From contig NZ_BAWW01000002.1 in the NCBI RefSeq assembly GCF_000875975.1, positions 62,001 through 126,000 on the forward strand: a stretch of 64,000 nt of DNA. The letters are read 5' to 3'. Origin of the DNA: Parachlamydia acanthamoebae (GTDB lineage: Bacteria; Chlamydiota; Chlamydiia; Chlamydiales; Parachlamydiaceae). Below the pieces are notes generated by a model. It made no database searches. It was given only the letters and a program-made list of their open reading frames with translations, and was not told the origin of the DNA. Position numbers and translations under genes: made by a program. Positions 26,834-38,149 of the stretch are shown piece by piece (the stretch's first letter is position 1; each line of letters starts with the position of its first letter).

Positions 26834-28438
26834 TTACTTGCTTCGAGATCTCACGCAATTCTGGATCTTTTTCATAAGAGAAGAAGTCATTGCTTTTAAT
26901 TTTGGCGATGTAGGCTCTGAAATATATTCATATGCACATTTAAGGTAATTTATGGTGCTTTCGGGGAGTTTAGAATTTTTAGGTAAATAATCAATAAAAG
27001 TTTTTAAGTGTTTGCAAACTATTTCAATGTAGAAATCATCTTTTTCTAAATCCTTAAAAATTTCTAATAGAAATTCCCCTTTATCTATATTAGTTCTATT
27101 CTTATCAGAATCTAAAAATTTAAACCAAAGCGCATCAAAAATTTTGTTTGGATCAGGAAACATTGATTTTTGTCTGCAAACAGCTAAAAATGCGCTTTTC
27201 CAAACAATGTTAGCATCCTGTGCATTCAGAGGATTTTTTGCATTTTCATTTTTTTGAAAATTGATTTTTGCAAGAAAAATTTCAGAACACAAATTTAAAG
27301 TGGGTGAATTCTCAAGATTGTTGAAGCACAATTTAGTGACATGAACGAAAGCTTTTAAGAGAGGATCTAAATTGATATTTTGTTGTGATTCTTTTTGGGT
27401 AGATACTTTTTTTAAGATTTTTTCTTTTGAAGATATAATCGAAGCAAGTAACGTTTCTGTATAAGTCTCATTTACATAGAGCCCAAGGCGTTCATTTAAG
27501 CTTGCAGCAGTTGAAAAGGACATTTCACTAATTTTATTTAGTAGTTTAATTTCTAAATTATCTACTTGTCGAGATTCGAATTTATTTAAGAATACTAAGC
27601 ATTCTCTAAATAAGGAAGGCGTATAATATTTAATGCAATAGTTAACAAATTCTAAGGCCGGTGCTTCTAAAAATTCTGTGTAAGTCATTCTTTTACAAAT
27701 AGCATTAAGCAAATATTCTCTACCTTCTGGAGTGCCAATTTTATCTACTAATTTGAGGTCTTGTGAGATGTCCTGTGCTTGTTCTATTAATCTTTGTGTA
27801 TATGCTTTTTTATTTTTGCTAATTATTTCTAAAGCATAGTCTTTATTTATTTCGAATTTTTCAAATTCTTGGAGTAAATCAATATATTCTGCGTTGCTAT
27901 AATTTTCTTTTGATTTTTTGATGAATTGCAGATCTTCATCAATTTGCTTGAGTAGATTACTTAAAACCGCTTTTGTTGCTTCATCTGTAATTTCACATTC
28001 TTGTACAAATTGACGTAAGATTTCGCAACGAATTTTAAGATTTTGAGAAGTTTTCGGTGTTGAATCCGAGAGTTGGACAAACAAATTAAGTAGGATTTCG
28101 GCTGAGTCATTTTGAATTCTTGCGACATATTGAAGAAGTTGAAGCGCTTGTTCGGGATTTTTCTCTTTCCATGAGTGAATTAAATAGAGACCAATTTCTT
28201 GAACGGAGCGATTTAAAATGATGTTTGTTCCTTGAAAATATGTTAACCATTCTTGTTCTGTTTTATTACAAGACAAGACGAGTTGATGTGTATCCAAAGA
28301 AGAATTTTTGGTTTTTTTGATTATTTCTTGTGTCTCTATGAAAATAGCCAGAGAAGGTGATTGTGAAGGAGAGGAAGAAGAAATTAAAGGGGTTGCTTCA
28401 TTCCCGCCTTTTAAAATATTAGAATTTATAATTTGCAT
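26834..28438 (-). CDS. Large alpha-helical hypothetical protein
   Basis: 534 residues from the ATG at 28438 (AAGGAAA upstream); the frame runs to 28465. There is no signal peptide or membrane segment. After a Ser/Pro-rich N-terminal 40 residues (SSSSPSQSPS), the protein is almost entirely helical and Glu/Lys/Leu-rich, suggesting a solenoid of helical hairpins, though no TPR or HEAT consensus is clear. A disordered Ser-rich N terminus followed by helical repeats would suit a type III effector, which is inference. It ends at the shared bidirectional terminator. Confidence 0.6.
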   Translation of the reverse strand: MQIINSNILKGGNEATPLISSSSPSQSPSLAIFIETQEIIKKTKNSSLDTHQLVLSCNKTEQEWLTYFQGTNIILNRSVQEIGLYLIHSWKEKNPEQALQLLQYVARIQNDSAEILLNLFVQLSDSTPKTSQNLKIRCEILRQFVQECEITDEATKAVLSNLLKQIDEDLQFIKKSKENYSNAEYIDLLQEFEKFEINKDYALEIISKNKKAYTQRLIEQAQDISQDLKLVDKIGTPEGREYLLNAICKRMTYTEFLEAPALEFVNYCIKYYTPSLFRECLVFLNKFESRQVDNLEIKLLNKISEMSFSTAASLNERLGLYVNETYTETLLASIISSKEKILKKVSTQKESQQNINLDPLLKAFVHVTKLCFNNLENSPTLNLCSEIFLAKINFQKNENAKNPLNAQDANIVWKSAFLAVCRQKSMFPDPNKIFDALWFKFLDSDKNRTNIDKGEFLLEIFKDLEKDDFYIEIVCKHLKTFIDYLPKNSKLPESTINYLKCAYEYISEPTSPKLKAMTSSLMKKIQNCVRSRSK

Positions 28439-28600
28439 AAATTTCCTTTTGTTTTTTTGTTTCAAACAGAAATTTTATCAGTTCTTTTATTAAAAACATA
28501 ATTAATTGTTTTGCGGAATTATATGCAAATGAGATGGAATAGATAATAAAAATTAAAAACAGGTGTTGTTACATTTATTAAAAATGAAAATAAATGATTT

Positions 28601-29014
28601 TTATGTTTCGACCGAGTATCCGATCACTTTTAGCCATTCGGGTGTAGGAGGGATGAGTTTACGTTCTTTGAGATCAAAAAGGCCAATTGTAAATTCGGCT
28701 GTGCAACAAATTTCACTTTCTCGAACCATTTTTTGTAAAAGTTTGCCTATTTTCTTTTCATAGGAAACGACTGATGTTTCAATGTTAATTTTCTCTCTTA
28801 GACGAAGTTCTTTTAGAAAACGCATGGTGACTTCAAGGATAACCGGATCCTGGCCTGTTTCTTTAATTTTTTCCACGCCATAGCCATTTTGATTGCTTAA
28901 ATCCCAACGAGCTTCTTCAAAAAGCGTCAAATAGGTGGCGTTATTCACATGACCATAAAGGTCAAGGTAAACTTCTTTAATCGTAATGGGGTATGTGTAA
29001 ACTTGTTTTTTCAT
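28601..29014 (-). CDS. Acyl-CoA thioesterase, 4HBT hotdog fold
   Basis: 137 residues, the usual size of YbgC/FcbC-type thioesterases. The signature D-x-Y-G-H-V-N-N-A-T-Y-L (residues about 18-29) and FEEARWD (32-38) hold the catalytic acid and the hotdog helix. It should hydrolyse acyl-CoA or acyl-ACP in the cytosol. Monocistronic, divergent from the surface-repeat gene 76 bp away. Confidence 0.85.
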   Translation of the reverse strand: MKKQVYTYPITIKEVYLDLYGHVNNATYLTLFEEARWDLSNQNGYGVEKIKETGQDPVILEVTMRFLKELRLREKINIETSVVSYEKKIGKLLQKMVRESEICCTAEFTIGLFDLKERKLIPPTPEWLKVIGYSVET

Positions 29015-29090
29015 AAAATGTTTCCGATTGACAAGTAGTTTATCTCTGCATCACAATGTTTCCTCCTTATAATTCATTTAGGAAGATAAA

Positions 29091-30193
<1,103 letters not shown>

Positions 30194-30285
30194 AATGCTT
30201 TTCAGAAAATTTTTCTATTTTCTAATATTCCTACGAATGTGTTAAAAGCTGTGTTGATTAATTTGCGACGGGAATTTTGGACATC

Positions 30286-31146
30286 ATGCAGCGTTTTATC
30301 CATGTTTTTATTTTTATTTTTTTCCATTTGATTCAGGGCTCCTTGCCTGCTCAACAATACTCTTTTACAGACGAAGCTATTGATGTGGTCATTCCCTGTA
30401 CTGCGAAAGATTTAGAAATTCTGAATTTTTGCATTGCGGGTCTCAAAGCAAACTGTGCTCAAATTCGACGTATCATTGTTGTTTCTTCGCATCCTTTAAC
30501 CGATCAGGCTGAGTGGTTTGATGAAGCAAACTTTCCCTTCAATAAAGCTGAGATTGCATTTCATCTTTTAAAAGGAGATACCAATGCTTCTCAGTATTAT
30601 CTACAAGATCCTGCGAGGTTGGGTTGGTATTATCAACAGATGTTGAAATACTACGCAGCGTTTGTGATTCCCGATATTTCCTCAAACATATTAATTTTGG
30701 ATTCAGACACCATTTTTTTAAATCCAGTTGAGTTTTTGAGAGCCGATTTTGGAGGATTGTATAATCCTGGAACGGAATATCACAAAACTTATTTTGAGCA
30801 TGCCGATCGTTTTCTTCCTGGGCTAAGACGTTTATATCCTGAACATTCAGGAATTTCCCATCACATGCTTTTTCAAGCACCTGTCTTGCAGGAATTATTC
30901 ACAGCCGTTGAAAACTATCACAAAATGCCTTTATGGCAGGCTTTTTGTCGATGCGTGAGTGAGGATTATACACTTGCGTCTGGAGCATCCGAATTTGAGA
31001 TCTATTTTAATTTTGTTTTCTCTAGAACGAATCAAGTCAAGTTGCGGCATTTGAAATGGAAAAATGTTTCGAATTTGAAGCATTTATCTCAGTATAAAGC
31101 ACAAGGTTATCACTACGTATCTTGTCATGCATGGTCAAGAATTTAG
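30286..31146 (+). CDS. Exported glycosyltransferase-like protein (DUF6492-like)
   Basis: 286 residues from the ATG at 30286; a TTG at 30277 is also in frame. Residues 1-22 are a signal peptide. The rest resembles a GT-A nucleotide-sugar-dependent fold: VVIPCTAKDLEIL at the start, RRIIVVSSHPL, and the DxD-like NILILDSDTIFLNP that would bind metal and sugar nucleotide. The C-terminal part with HSGISHHMLFQ and SEDYTLASGASEFEIYFNF matches the DUF6492 pattern. Glycosyltransferases of this kind are normally cytosolic; here the leader suggests action outside the cytosol or in the host. Confidence 0.7.
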   Translation: MQRFIHVFIFIFFHLIQGSLPAQQYSFTDEAIDVVIPCTAKDLEILNFCIAGLKANCAQIRRIIVVSSHPLTDQAEWFDEANFPFNKAEIAFHLLKGDTNASQYYLQDPARLGWYYQQMLKYYAAFVIPDISSNILILDSDTIFLNPVEFLRADFGGLYNPGTEYHKTYFEHADRFLPGLRRLYPEHSGISHHMLFQAPVLQELFTAVENYHKMPLWQAFCRCVSEDYTLASGASEFEIYFNFVFSRTNQVKLRHLKWKNVSNLKHLSQYKAQGYHYVSCHAWSRI

Positions 31147-31223
31147 TAAGAGTTTATTTTCATCCAATTGCAAAAATAAAATAATTTAGCTATTATTTCC
31201 TGAAAAATCACGAAGGATTGTTT

Positions 31224-33134
31224 ATGAAATGGGTGACATTTGTTTTAATTTTTCTTTCTGCGTGTCAGTTCGCAACGGGATTTTCCGAGGATAGTCCTTT
31301 TAAGCACTATAGTATTGAGCAATTCTTAAATACAAAAAACTATGTAGGAGGAGTGATCTCCTTTGATGATTCAAAAGTGATCTTCTCAAGTGATGAAACC
31401 GGCATTTTTAATATTTACTCTAAGGACATTCAAAATCCCAAAGGGGAGTTAAAGTCCTTAACAGCATCTGATGACAGTGCTATTTTTGTCGTTTCGACCT
31501 TTCCTAAAGATGATCGATTTCTTTATACCTCTGATGGAGCCGGCAATGAGCTTAACCACATTTTTTTGTGGGAGAATGCGCAGTCTTCGCGAGATTTAAC
31601 TCCTTATTCAGGAGCTAAAGCTGAGTTTATGGGATGGAGCCAGGACTTAAACAGCTTTTTCTTTTTGTCCAACCATCGAGATCCTAAATATATGGATCTG
31701 TATGAAATGGAGATAGAAGATTTTACATCAAAACTGCTCTTTAAAAATGAACAAGGGTTTGAGGTCGATTGTATTTCTCCGGATAAACGCTCTATTATTG
31801 TTCGAAAGATCATTAAAAATAACAACTATCAACTTTTTTTACATGATGTAGCGACTAAAGGGCTCAAGGCGATAATGCCTCATGCAGAGGATTTCTGTTT
31901 AATAGGTGCTGGATTTAGTCTAGATTCTAAAACCCTTTACTTTATGACAAATGAAAATGATGAGTTCTACTTTCTTTGCGCGTATGCTCTCGAATCAGGA
32001 CATATTGAAATCCTGGAAAAGTATGATTGGGATATCAAATCTTGTTACTTTTCTCATTATGGGAAATATCGTGTAACGATTGTAAATGAGGATGGATGCG
32101 CTGTCTTAAAAGTCTATGATCAGGAAGCACAAAAACCCGTTCAATTTTCAGGAATGCCAGAAGGCAATATCACGCTAGCCAAGATTTCAAGCAGTGAAAA
32201 ATGGATGTTATTCGGAGTGAATAATTGCGATTCACCAAATAATTTATATGTTTGTCATTTGCCTGATGGATCCATTCACCCATTTACAGATTCTTTAAGT
32301 CTCGATATCGATCAAAGAAATCTCGTAAAGGGTGAAGTTATTCGATATCCTTCTTACGATGGATTAATGATCCCGGCGCTCTATTACAAACCCAAAATCA
32401 TTGAGAGAGGCCAAAAGATTCCTGCGTTAATATGGGTTCATGGTGGGCCAGGTGGGCAATCTTGTGTCGGATACAGTTCTCTCATTCAATATCTTGTTAA
32501 CCATGGTTATGCTGTAATAGCTGTTAATAATCGAGGGAGCAGCGGATATGGTAAAACATTTTATGAGGCTGCAGATCGTAAACATGGTGAAGCCGATTTA
32601 GATGATTGTATCTGGGCTAAGAAATTTCTTATTTCAACAGGTTATGTCGATGCCGATAAGATTGGAATGATTGGAGGAAGCTACGGAGGCTATATGACTC
32701 TTGCCGCCCTTGCGTTTCGTCCCTCAGAGATGGCTGTTGGCGTGGATCTGTTTGGATTGTCAAATTGGATCAGCACTCTGAAAAAAATTCCCGCTTGGTG
32801 GGAATATCAAAGGGAGAGCCTCTATCAAAAAATTGGTGATCCGGAAAAAGATACGGCTTATCTTGAAAGTATTTCACCTCTCTTTCATGCAAAAAATATC
32901 ACTAAACCTCTTTTGGTAATACAGGGGGCTAATGATCCCAGAGTTCTGCAAGCAGAATCTGATCAAATTGTCGAAGCTGTTAGTAAAAATGGGACGCCCT
33001 ATCGCTACGAAATTTATCAAGATGAAGGGCATGGTTTTACAAAGAAACAAAATAAGATTTCCTCTTCCAAAATTATTTTAGAGTTTTTAGATGAATACTT
33101 AAAGAAATCTATTTTTGAGGAAGAAAACTCCTAA
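31224..33134 (+). CDS. S9-family prolyl oligopeptidase/acylaminoacyl peptidase, lipoprotein
   Basis: 636 residues from the ATG at 31224 (AAGGA at 31213-31217). The N terminus is a lipoprotein signal with the lipobox FLSAC, so the enzyme should be anchored to a membrane outside the cytosol. Residues about 40-360 form a beta-propeller; the C-terminal alpha/beta hydrolase domain has WVHGGPGGQ (oxyanion), GGSYGG with Ser486, NDPRV with Asp571 and EGHGF with His603, so the catalytic triad is complete. It would cleave peptides, perhaps to take up host amino acids. The stop codon lies in the loop of a hairpin shared with the convergent pseudogene. Confidence 0.9.
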   Translation: MKWVTFVLIFLSACQFATGFSEDSPFKHYSIEQFLNTKNYVGGVISFDDSKVIFSSDETGIFNIYSKDIQNPKGELKSLTASDDSAIFVVSTFPKDDRFLYTSDGAGNELNHIFLWENAQSSRDLTPYSGAKAEFMGWSQDLNSFFFLSNHRDPKYMDLYEMEIEDFTSKLLFKNEQGFEVDCISPDKRSIIVRKIIKNNNYQLFLHDVATKGLKAIMPHAEDFCLIGAGFSLDSKTLYFMTNENDEFYFLCAYALESGHIEILEKYDWDIKSCYFSHYGKYRVTIVNEDGCAVLKVYDQEAQKPVQFSGMPEGNITLAKISSSEKWMLFGVNNCDSPNNLYVCHLPDGSIHPFTDSLSLDIDQRNLVKGEVIRYPSYDGLMIPALYYKPKIIERGQKIPALIWVHGGPGGQSCVGYSSLIQYLVNHGYAVIAVNNRGSSGYGKTFYEAADRKHGEADLDDCIWAKKFLISTGYVDADKIGMIGGSYGGYMTLAALAFRPSEMAVGVDLFGLSNWISTLKKIPAWWEYQRESLYQKIGDPEKDTAYLESISPLFHAKNITKPLLVIQGANDPRVLQAESDQIVEAVSKNGTPYRYEIYQDEGHGFTKKQNKISSSKIILEFLDEYLKKSIFEEENS

Positions 33135-33144
33135 GAGTTTTCTT
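33121..33144. terminator. Bidirectional hairpin whose loop contains both stop codons
   Basis: AAGAAAACTC and GAGTTTTCTT form a perfect 10-bp stem around the 4-base loop CTAA. TAA of the peptidase gene is 33132-33134; TAG of the minus-strand gene is 33133-33131. The A-tract arm gives a U-tract in each direction. Confidence 0.7.
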
Positions 33145-34569
33145 TGTTGTCTTTTTTGCCTGAAATTTTTGTCCACAATGGTCTGTGATCTGAAAAAAGG
33201 AGCATTGGATCAAAGTGGACTGTATCTTCCGCAAGGTTTGCTAGACTAAGTTCTTGATCATCGGGTTCAAACATATGAACTCGACCCTTTAAACTTTTGC
33301 TTACCAGTACATAATCGAGTTCCCGTTCTTGTAGCTCTTGAGCTTGTCGATTGAGCTCGGTTGGCTTATCTGTTCGATATACCTCGAGATCTTGTTTTTG
33401 CTCTAAGTGAGAAAATATATTTAGACGTTCTATTTTTTCTGAAATTTCAGGATTGAGATCCGAATTAAAGTATTCAGGATACGTATTGAAATCTCCTTGA
33501 ATAATCACATTGGCATCTGGATACTTTTCTTTAAGTATTTGAAATACACATTTGGAGGGCGTTAACCACATCGAAAACCGATTCCAACTTATTTTCAGAG
33601 CTTGTGATATGATCTTTCAAATTTTCCCGTGGAAATTCAAGTTCGTAGCCAGGGATGTGGACAGAAAGAAAAATAAATGCTTCTTTCGTTTCTTTATTTT
33701 TAGCATACACTGCGACATTATCGTCTAGCTGTTGTGCATATGCAGAAAGATTAAGCGGTTTGCATTCTTCAAAGTGTTGGGTCTCAATGGCAATGGCTGT
33801 GTCAGAATTTTCAGAGGCGCGCATGATTGTATATTTGCCTTGTTGCAAAATATCCAGGACGTGCGGATTCGAAGATTGAACTTCTTGAAGGGAGATGACT
33901 GCAGGTCGATTAGGTTGAGTGATCACTTTTTGGAAAAAACTTTCGGATAATCGATTTTTAATTTTCTGAAACTGTTTTTCCAGAGGGGTAAGAAAGTCAT
34001 TCACTGGTTTTTTTTCCGTTCTCTTGGGAAAAATGCTTAAAAAGAGGTTAGCTAACTTAACATAGATGGGAATTTTAAATGGTTTTGGAAGTTGGTCTTT
34101 GTGATGAGTTGATAAATGGCGATATAGTTTAGGGAATATTTCTTTAAATTGTTTGGCTCCCTCTGTTCTTGACTCTTTTCTTTAAGGCTTCATGGAGTTT
34201 TGGTTCGTGATTTTTGATTAATTCTTCGAATTTAGGATTGTTAATGCGAGCTTCAAGGATGTCTAAGCCCTTATTAAAAACCAGCTCTGCAATAAGGGGA
34301 TTTTGTGGGTCAAACTGTGGACTTCTTTCTTGCTCAAGAAGATAAAAAAGTTTTTATTCAATGGCTTGTTTTTTTTGGGCTAGCCTATCCAACTCATTAG
34401 ACTCAGGAGGTAAGCCTTCCATTTGCTCAATATTTTTTTGATATTCATCAGCTAGAGAGCCAACTGTATCATTTCTCGAGGTCGGGATAGTATGATGAAG
34501 AAAAGTGTAATCCCTTTGATCAGCTCCAATATTCATGCCTAAGATGTAAAAATCGGAAGAAGAGCTCAT
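33131..34569 (-). pseudogene. Endonuclease/exonuclease/phosphatase-family pseudogene
   Basis: About 478 codons on the minus strand that would read as one protein but for three lesions. The N-terminal frame (34569 on, MSSSSDFYILGM) meets an in-frame TAA at 34354-34356 and then continues in the same frame (KLFYLLEQERSPQF) to about 34170. A frameshift near 34150-34180 leads to the frame with KPVNDFLTP and SLQEVQSS (catalytic Glu), and another near 33545-33560 leads to IIQGDFNTYP (catalytic Asp/Asn), LDYVLVS and FSDHRPLW (Asp-His pair). All core motifs of the EEP superfamily survive, so decay is recent. The N-terminal half has no recognised domain. Confidence 0.7.
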
Positions 34570-34757
34570 CGAACCTCCTATAGTAAGCCTTTATTATAAT
34601 ATTATTTAATTTTTGGATGATTTTTTTATGATTATATCAGTTAAATACAAAAAACTAACGATATCAAAAAAACATTGTGATAATTCATATTTTTATTGAG
34701 CATAAATATTTTTTGAGATTAGTATCCTGAATTTAGCCAATATGGTGGGGAAGATAC

Positions 34758-35477
34758 ATGTTTAATCAGCAATTAATGCTTTCTGATGTGGAGATTCTTT
34801 TAAGGTTATTTCTTGCCGCAATTTTGGGCGGCATGATCGGCTTAGAAAGAGAGAGGGGAAGCTGGTTTGCAGGTTTAAGAACCCATATGTTGGTGTGTAT
34901 GGGCTCCACATTATTTATGATCGTTTCACAATATGGTTTTAATGGAATTTTACAAAAAGAACTTGTTGTCCTTGATCCGTCGCGTATCTCAGCTCAGGTT
35001 GCAAGTGGAATTGGATTTCTTGGAGCAGGAACAATTCTGTTTTGGAAAAATGCCATAAGAGGACTTACAACAGCTGCTAGTTTATGGGCTGTTGCAGCCG
35101 TAGGTCTTTCTATCGGGGGTGGGCTCTACCTCGCAGGGGTTGGAATGACGATCATGATCTTTATTGTCTTGGCTGGAATCAAACCCCTTGAGAAAATTTT
35201 CTTTAAGAAAAAATTTATTAGCGAAATCAGATTTGCTATTGCACCGAAAATTTCACTTATTGCTTTAGATGAGATTTTACAAAAATCGGCTTTGCGTTTA
35301 GCCAATTTGCAGGTGGAAATTTTAAAAGATAAAGAAGTGATTCATTTATTTTTTTATTCTAATTTGGGTTCTGAATCTATTGTAATTTTAGAAGCTCTAA
35401 AAAATTTACCTGGCATAGAAAAAATCGAAACCTATGAAAGCGATAAAGTCGATATACAAAGTGGTAGCAGCTCGTAA
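34758..35477 (+). CDS. mgtC: MgtC/SapB-family membrane protein
   Basis: 239 residues. Four to five transmembrane helices in the first 145 residues carry the family signature: GGMIGLERERGSWFAGLRTHMLV, RISAQVASGIGFLGAGTI and IRGLTTAASLWAVAAVGL. The C-terminal 90 residues form a soluble ACT-like domain. MgtC proteins help intracellular pathogens survive in low-Mg2+ acidified phagosomes and act on the F-ATPase; they are not transporters themselves. Monocistronic or cotranscribed with the quinone oxidoreductase 32 bp downstream. GGGGAAG precedes the ATG. Confidence 0.9.
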   Translation: MFNQQLMLSDVEILLRLFLAAILGGMIGLERERGSWFAGLRTHMLVCMGSTLFMIVSQYGFNGILQKELVVLDPSRISAQVASGIGFLGAGTILFWKNAIRGLTTAASLWAVAAVGLSIGGGLYLAGVGMTIMIFIVLAGIKPLEKIFFKKKFISEIRFAIAPKISLIALDEILQKSALRLANLQVEILKDKEVIHLFFYSNLGSESIVILEALKNLPGIEKIETYESDKVDIQSGSSS

Positions 35478-35509
35478 AAAATGAACTAAAATAATCAAAG
35501 GAATAAGAG

Positions 35510-36481
35510 ATGAAAGCTATTGTTGTCAGTCAGTATGGGGATCCTGAAGTTTTAAGCTATCAAGATGCAGACATAGGTAAACCTGGAAAAGGACAGGTGC
35601 TCGTTCGATTAGCCTATGCTGGAGTTAATTTTGTGGAAATCTACCAACGAAGAGGAACGTATCCAAGAACGCTTCCATATATTCCTGGTTCTGAAGCTTC
35701 AGGAATTATTGAGGCAGTAGGAGAAGGGGTTGAAGACTTCAAAGTTGGTGATCATGTTGCTTATGTGCATCAACCTGGGGCTTACGCTGAAGCAAGTATT
35801 ATTAATGCAAAAAGTTTGATTCCTTTACCCAGCAGTTTTTCTTTAGAGCAAGGTGCTGCATTCCCTTTGCAAGGCATGACAGCCCATTATCTGTTGCATG
35901 AATTTCGCAAGCCAAAGCAGGGAGACGTGGTGCTTATCCATGCAGCAGCAGGTGGAATGGGACTGCTTCTGGTTCAGTGGGCACGTCATTTAGGAGCGCG
36001 AGTCATTGGGACTGTTTCGACTGAAGAAAAGGCAAAAGCTGCCCGCCAAGCTGGAGCTACAGACGTTATTCTGTATAATGAAAAAGATTTTGCGGTAGAA
36101 ACTAAACGTTTAACAGATGGTCATGGGGCCGATCTCATCATTGATGGGGTAGGAAAAACAACGTTTAAGGGAAATTTAGAGGCCGCGGCTTTGCGTGGTC
36201 ATATCGTTATTTATGGGGCAGCAAGTGGTCCTGCAGAACCTATTCCCCCAAATGCACTAATGGTTCGTTCGTTGACAGTCTCAGGAGGTAGTCTTCCGAA
36301 TTATTTACTTACGCGAGATGAAATGCTTCAACGAGCTCACTCAGTCATCAAAGGGATTCAAGAAGGATGGTTAAAGCTGACAATTGACAAAGTGATTCCT
36401 TTAGATCAGGTTGCGGAAGCTCATCGATTGCTGGAAAATCGTCAAACAATAGGAAAAATTGTTTTGAAGATCAAAGCATAA
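35510..36481 (+). CDS. qor: NADPH:quinone oxidoreductase (zinc-free MDR family)
   Basis: 323 residues. Medium-chain dehydrogenase fold with the N-terminal catalytic domain (GVNFVEIYQRRGTYP, PYIPGSEASGIIEAVGEGVEDFKVGDHVAY) and the Rossmann domain (VLIHAAAGGMGLLLVQWARHLGARVIGTVST, about 138-168). No zinc-binding Cys or His pattern is present, in keeping with quinone or enone reductases. The NADPH motif is GGMG. It reduces quinones or 2-enals, using NADPH. GGAATAAGAG lies before the ATG. Confidence 0.9.
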   Translation: MKAIVVSQYGDPEVLSYQDADIGKPGKGQVLVRLAYAGVNFVEIYQRRGTYPRTLPYIPGSEASGIIEAVGEGVEDFKVGDHVAYVHQPGAYAEASIINAKSLIPLPSSFSLEQGAAFPLQGMTAHYLLHEFRKPKQGDVVLIHAAAGGMGLLLVQWARHLGARVIGTVSTEEKAKAARQAGATDVILYNEKDFAVETKRLTDGHGADLIIDGVGKTTFKGNLEAAALRGHIVIYGAASGPAEPIPPNALMVRSLTVSGGSLPNYLLTRDEMLQRAHSVIKGIQEGWLKLTIDKVIPLDQVAEAHRLLENRQTIGKIVLKIKA

Positions 36482-36596
36482 GTGCATCCGCGCGATGGCA
36501 AAACACATATGCAGTGAAAAAAATGAGGGATTTTCTAGCGAATATCCCCATTTGTGTGCTTTAGCTTGATAATATTTAAAAGTCTAAATTAGGTTT

Positions 36597-37826
36597 TTAA
36601 TTAGCGGTGCTTTTTTCAGAGTAGTTGTAAAGCCATCTTAAAGAAAATGGGGCTAATAATGTCGTAATCGTAATCACGAGAATGATAGCTGCGTACACGT
36701 CGCTCTTTAAGACACCCGCATTAAGCCCGACATTCGCAAAAATCAAGCCAACTTCACCGCGGGGAATCATGGCAGTTCCAATGATAAACTGCATGATCCG
36801 TTTTTCTCCTTTGAGAAAAAACGCAGAAAATAACTTCCCGATGACTGCAACCAATACCAAAGAACCGGTTAATGCCCAAATGTACATGGACTGCCAGTTT
36901 ACAGCTTTAAGGTCTAAAGATAGACCGATTGCCACAAAGAAAATGGGGGTGAATAAATGCACAATAGGTCTCATCTGCTTTTCAACGCGATGACTAAATT
37001 CTTTAGACTCGTGTAAAAACGCAGCAAATGGGAAAAAAAATTGTCTAGACAAGGCTAGTCCAGCTGCAAATCCGCCAAGAAGCTCTGGAGCTCCTAAATA
37101 ATGAGCTGTCCAAGCAAATAAGAGGATGAGAGAAACGATTGTTGTAGGTAAAAGACCCGGAATGTCACTTTTTTCATCCCACTTTCTGATAATTTGTGAA
37201 ACGGCTTTAGCCAATATGGGGGAGATAAAGAAAAAGAGGATAATGAAGAGTAAGACCTTCCCTGTGCTCAGTAAGTTGATTTCTCCACTGACTGAAAATT
37301 CATAAAGCATCGCGAGCAAAACGATTCCGATGATATCATCAAGAACAGCAGCTCCGATGATGATCTGGGCTTCCTGGCTATTTTGCTTTTTTAAGTCTCG
37401 CAGAACTCTCAAAGTAATCCCGATACTCGTAGCTGTAAGAGTGCTAGCAATGAAGAGACTCGCCAAAAGGGAGAAAGCGAATGAGTAGTAGCTAATTAAA
37501 AAGCCCAGTATAAAAGGTAAAACGACACCTCCCACAGCAACAATGAGGGCTTTTACGCCTGCTGAAGATAAATGACCGATATCAGTTTCAATGCCAACTT
37601 CAAAAAGAAGCAGGATTATACCGATCTGAGCCAAGAGGTGAATAGGATTGCTGATCTCAATTAATCCCAAAACACTTGGACCGATGATAATACCGGCGAC
37701 TAATTCGCCAATGACTGAAGGAATCTGAAAGTAGGCTGCAACCTCACCAAACAACCGAGCTGAAAACAAGATTAAAACAAGCTGAATTAAGAATGTGTGT
37801 GCTTCCATATGCCACTTTATGTTCAT
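36597..37826 (-). CDS. Cation:proton antiporter, CPA2 family
   Basis: 409 residues, almost wholly hydrophobic with about 12 helices. Family landmarks: GELVAGIIIGPSVLGL near the N terminus, LLFEVGIETDIG, TLTATSIGITLRVL, and the paired acids in AVLDDIIGIVLLA that carry the ions. There is no C-terminal TrkA-N domain, so it resembles short NapA/KefB-like exchangers for Na+ or K+ against H+. Start codon could be 37826 or the Met seven residues in (37808). Convergent with qor. Confidence 0.9.
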   Translation of the reverse strand: MNIKWHMEAHTFLIQLVLILFSARLFGEVAAYFQIPSVIGELVAGIIIGPSVLGLIEISNPIHLLAQIGIILLLFEVGIETDIGHLSSAGVKALIVAVGGVVLPFILGFLISYYSFAFSLLASLFIASTLTATSIGITLRVLRDLKKQNSQEAQIIIGAAVLDDIIGIVLLAMLYEFSVSGEINLLSTGKVLLFIILFFFISPILAKAVSQIIRKWDEKSDIPGLLPTTIVSLILLFAWTAHYLGAPELLGGFAAGLALSRQFFFPFAAFLHESKEFSHRVEKQMRPIVHLFTPIFFVAIGLSLDLKAVNWQSMYIWALTGSLVLVAVIGKLFSAFFLKGEKRIMQFIIGTAMIPRGEVGLIFANVGLNAGVLKSDVYAAIILVITITTLLAPFSLRWLYNYSEKSTAN

Positions 37827-38149
37827 TTATTTTAGTGGAAAAATCTAGCACAAATCCTACGTTCTCACTAGGTTGCCACTTAGACACAAGTAAACAGATT
37901 TTTTCTCAAAAAGCAATGAAAAAGGTTCTAAAGGCTAAAAGTGACTAATTCCTAAAGGTATCACGATAATGAAAAGCTAATCTTTGTTCGAAAAAAATAA
38001 AAAAAATTGGCTAAAACCTTTTTTACAACAATTTGGCATCTTAACTTAGAGATGCAAAATGTTCATATGAAATACCAAGAACATTCTTTTCTTAAATAGG
38101 AGATGGCTTCCGATCTGCTTCAAAATGAGTTGAAGCAGATGTAACATTT

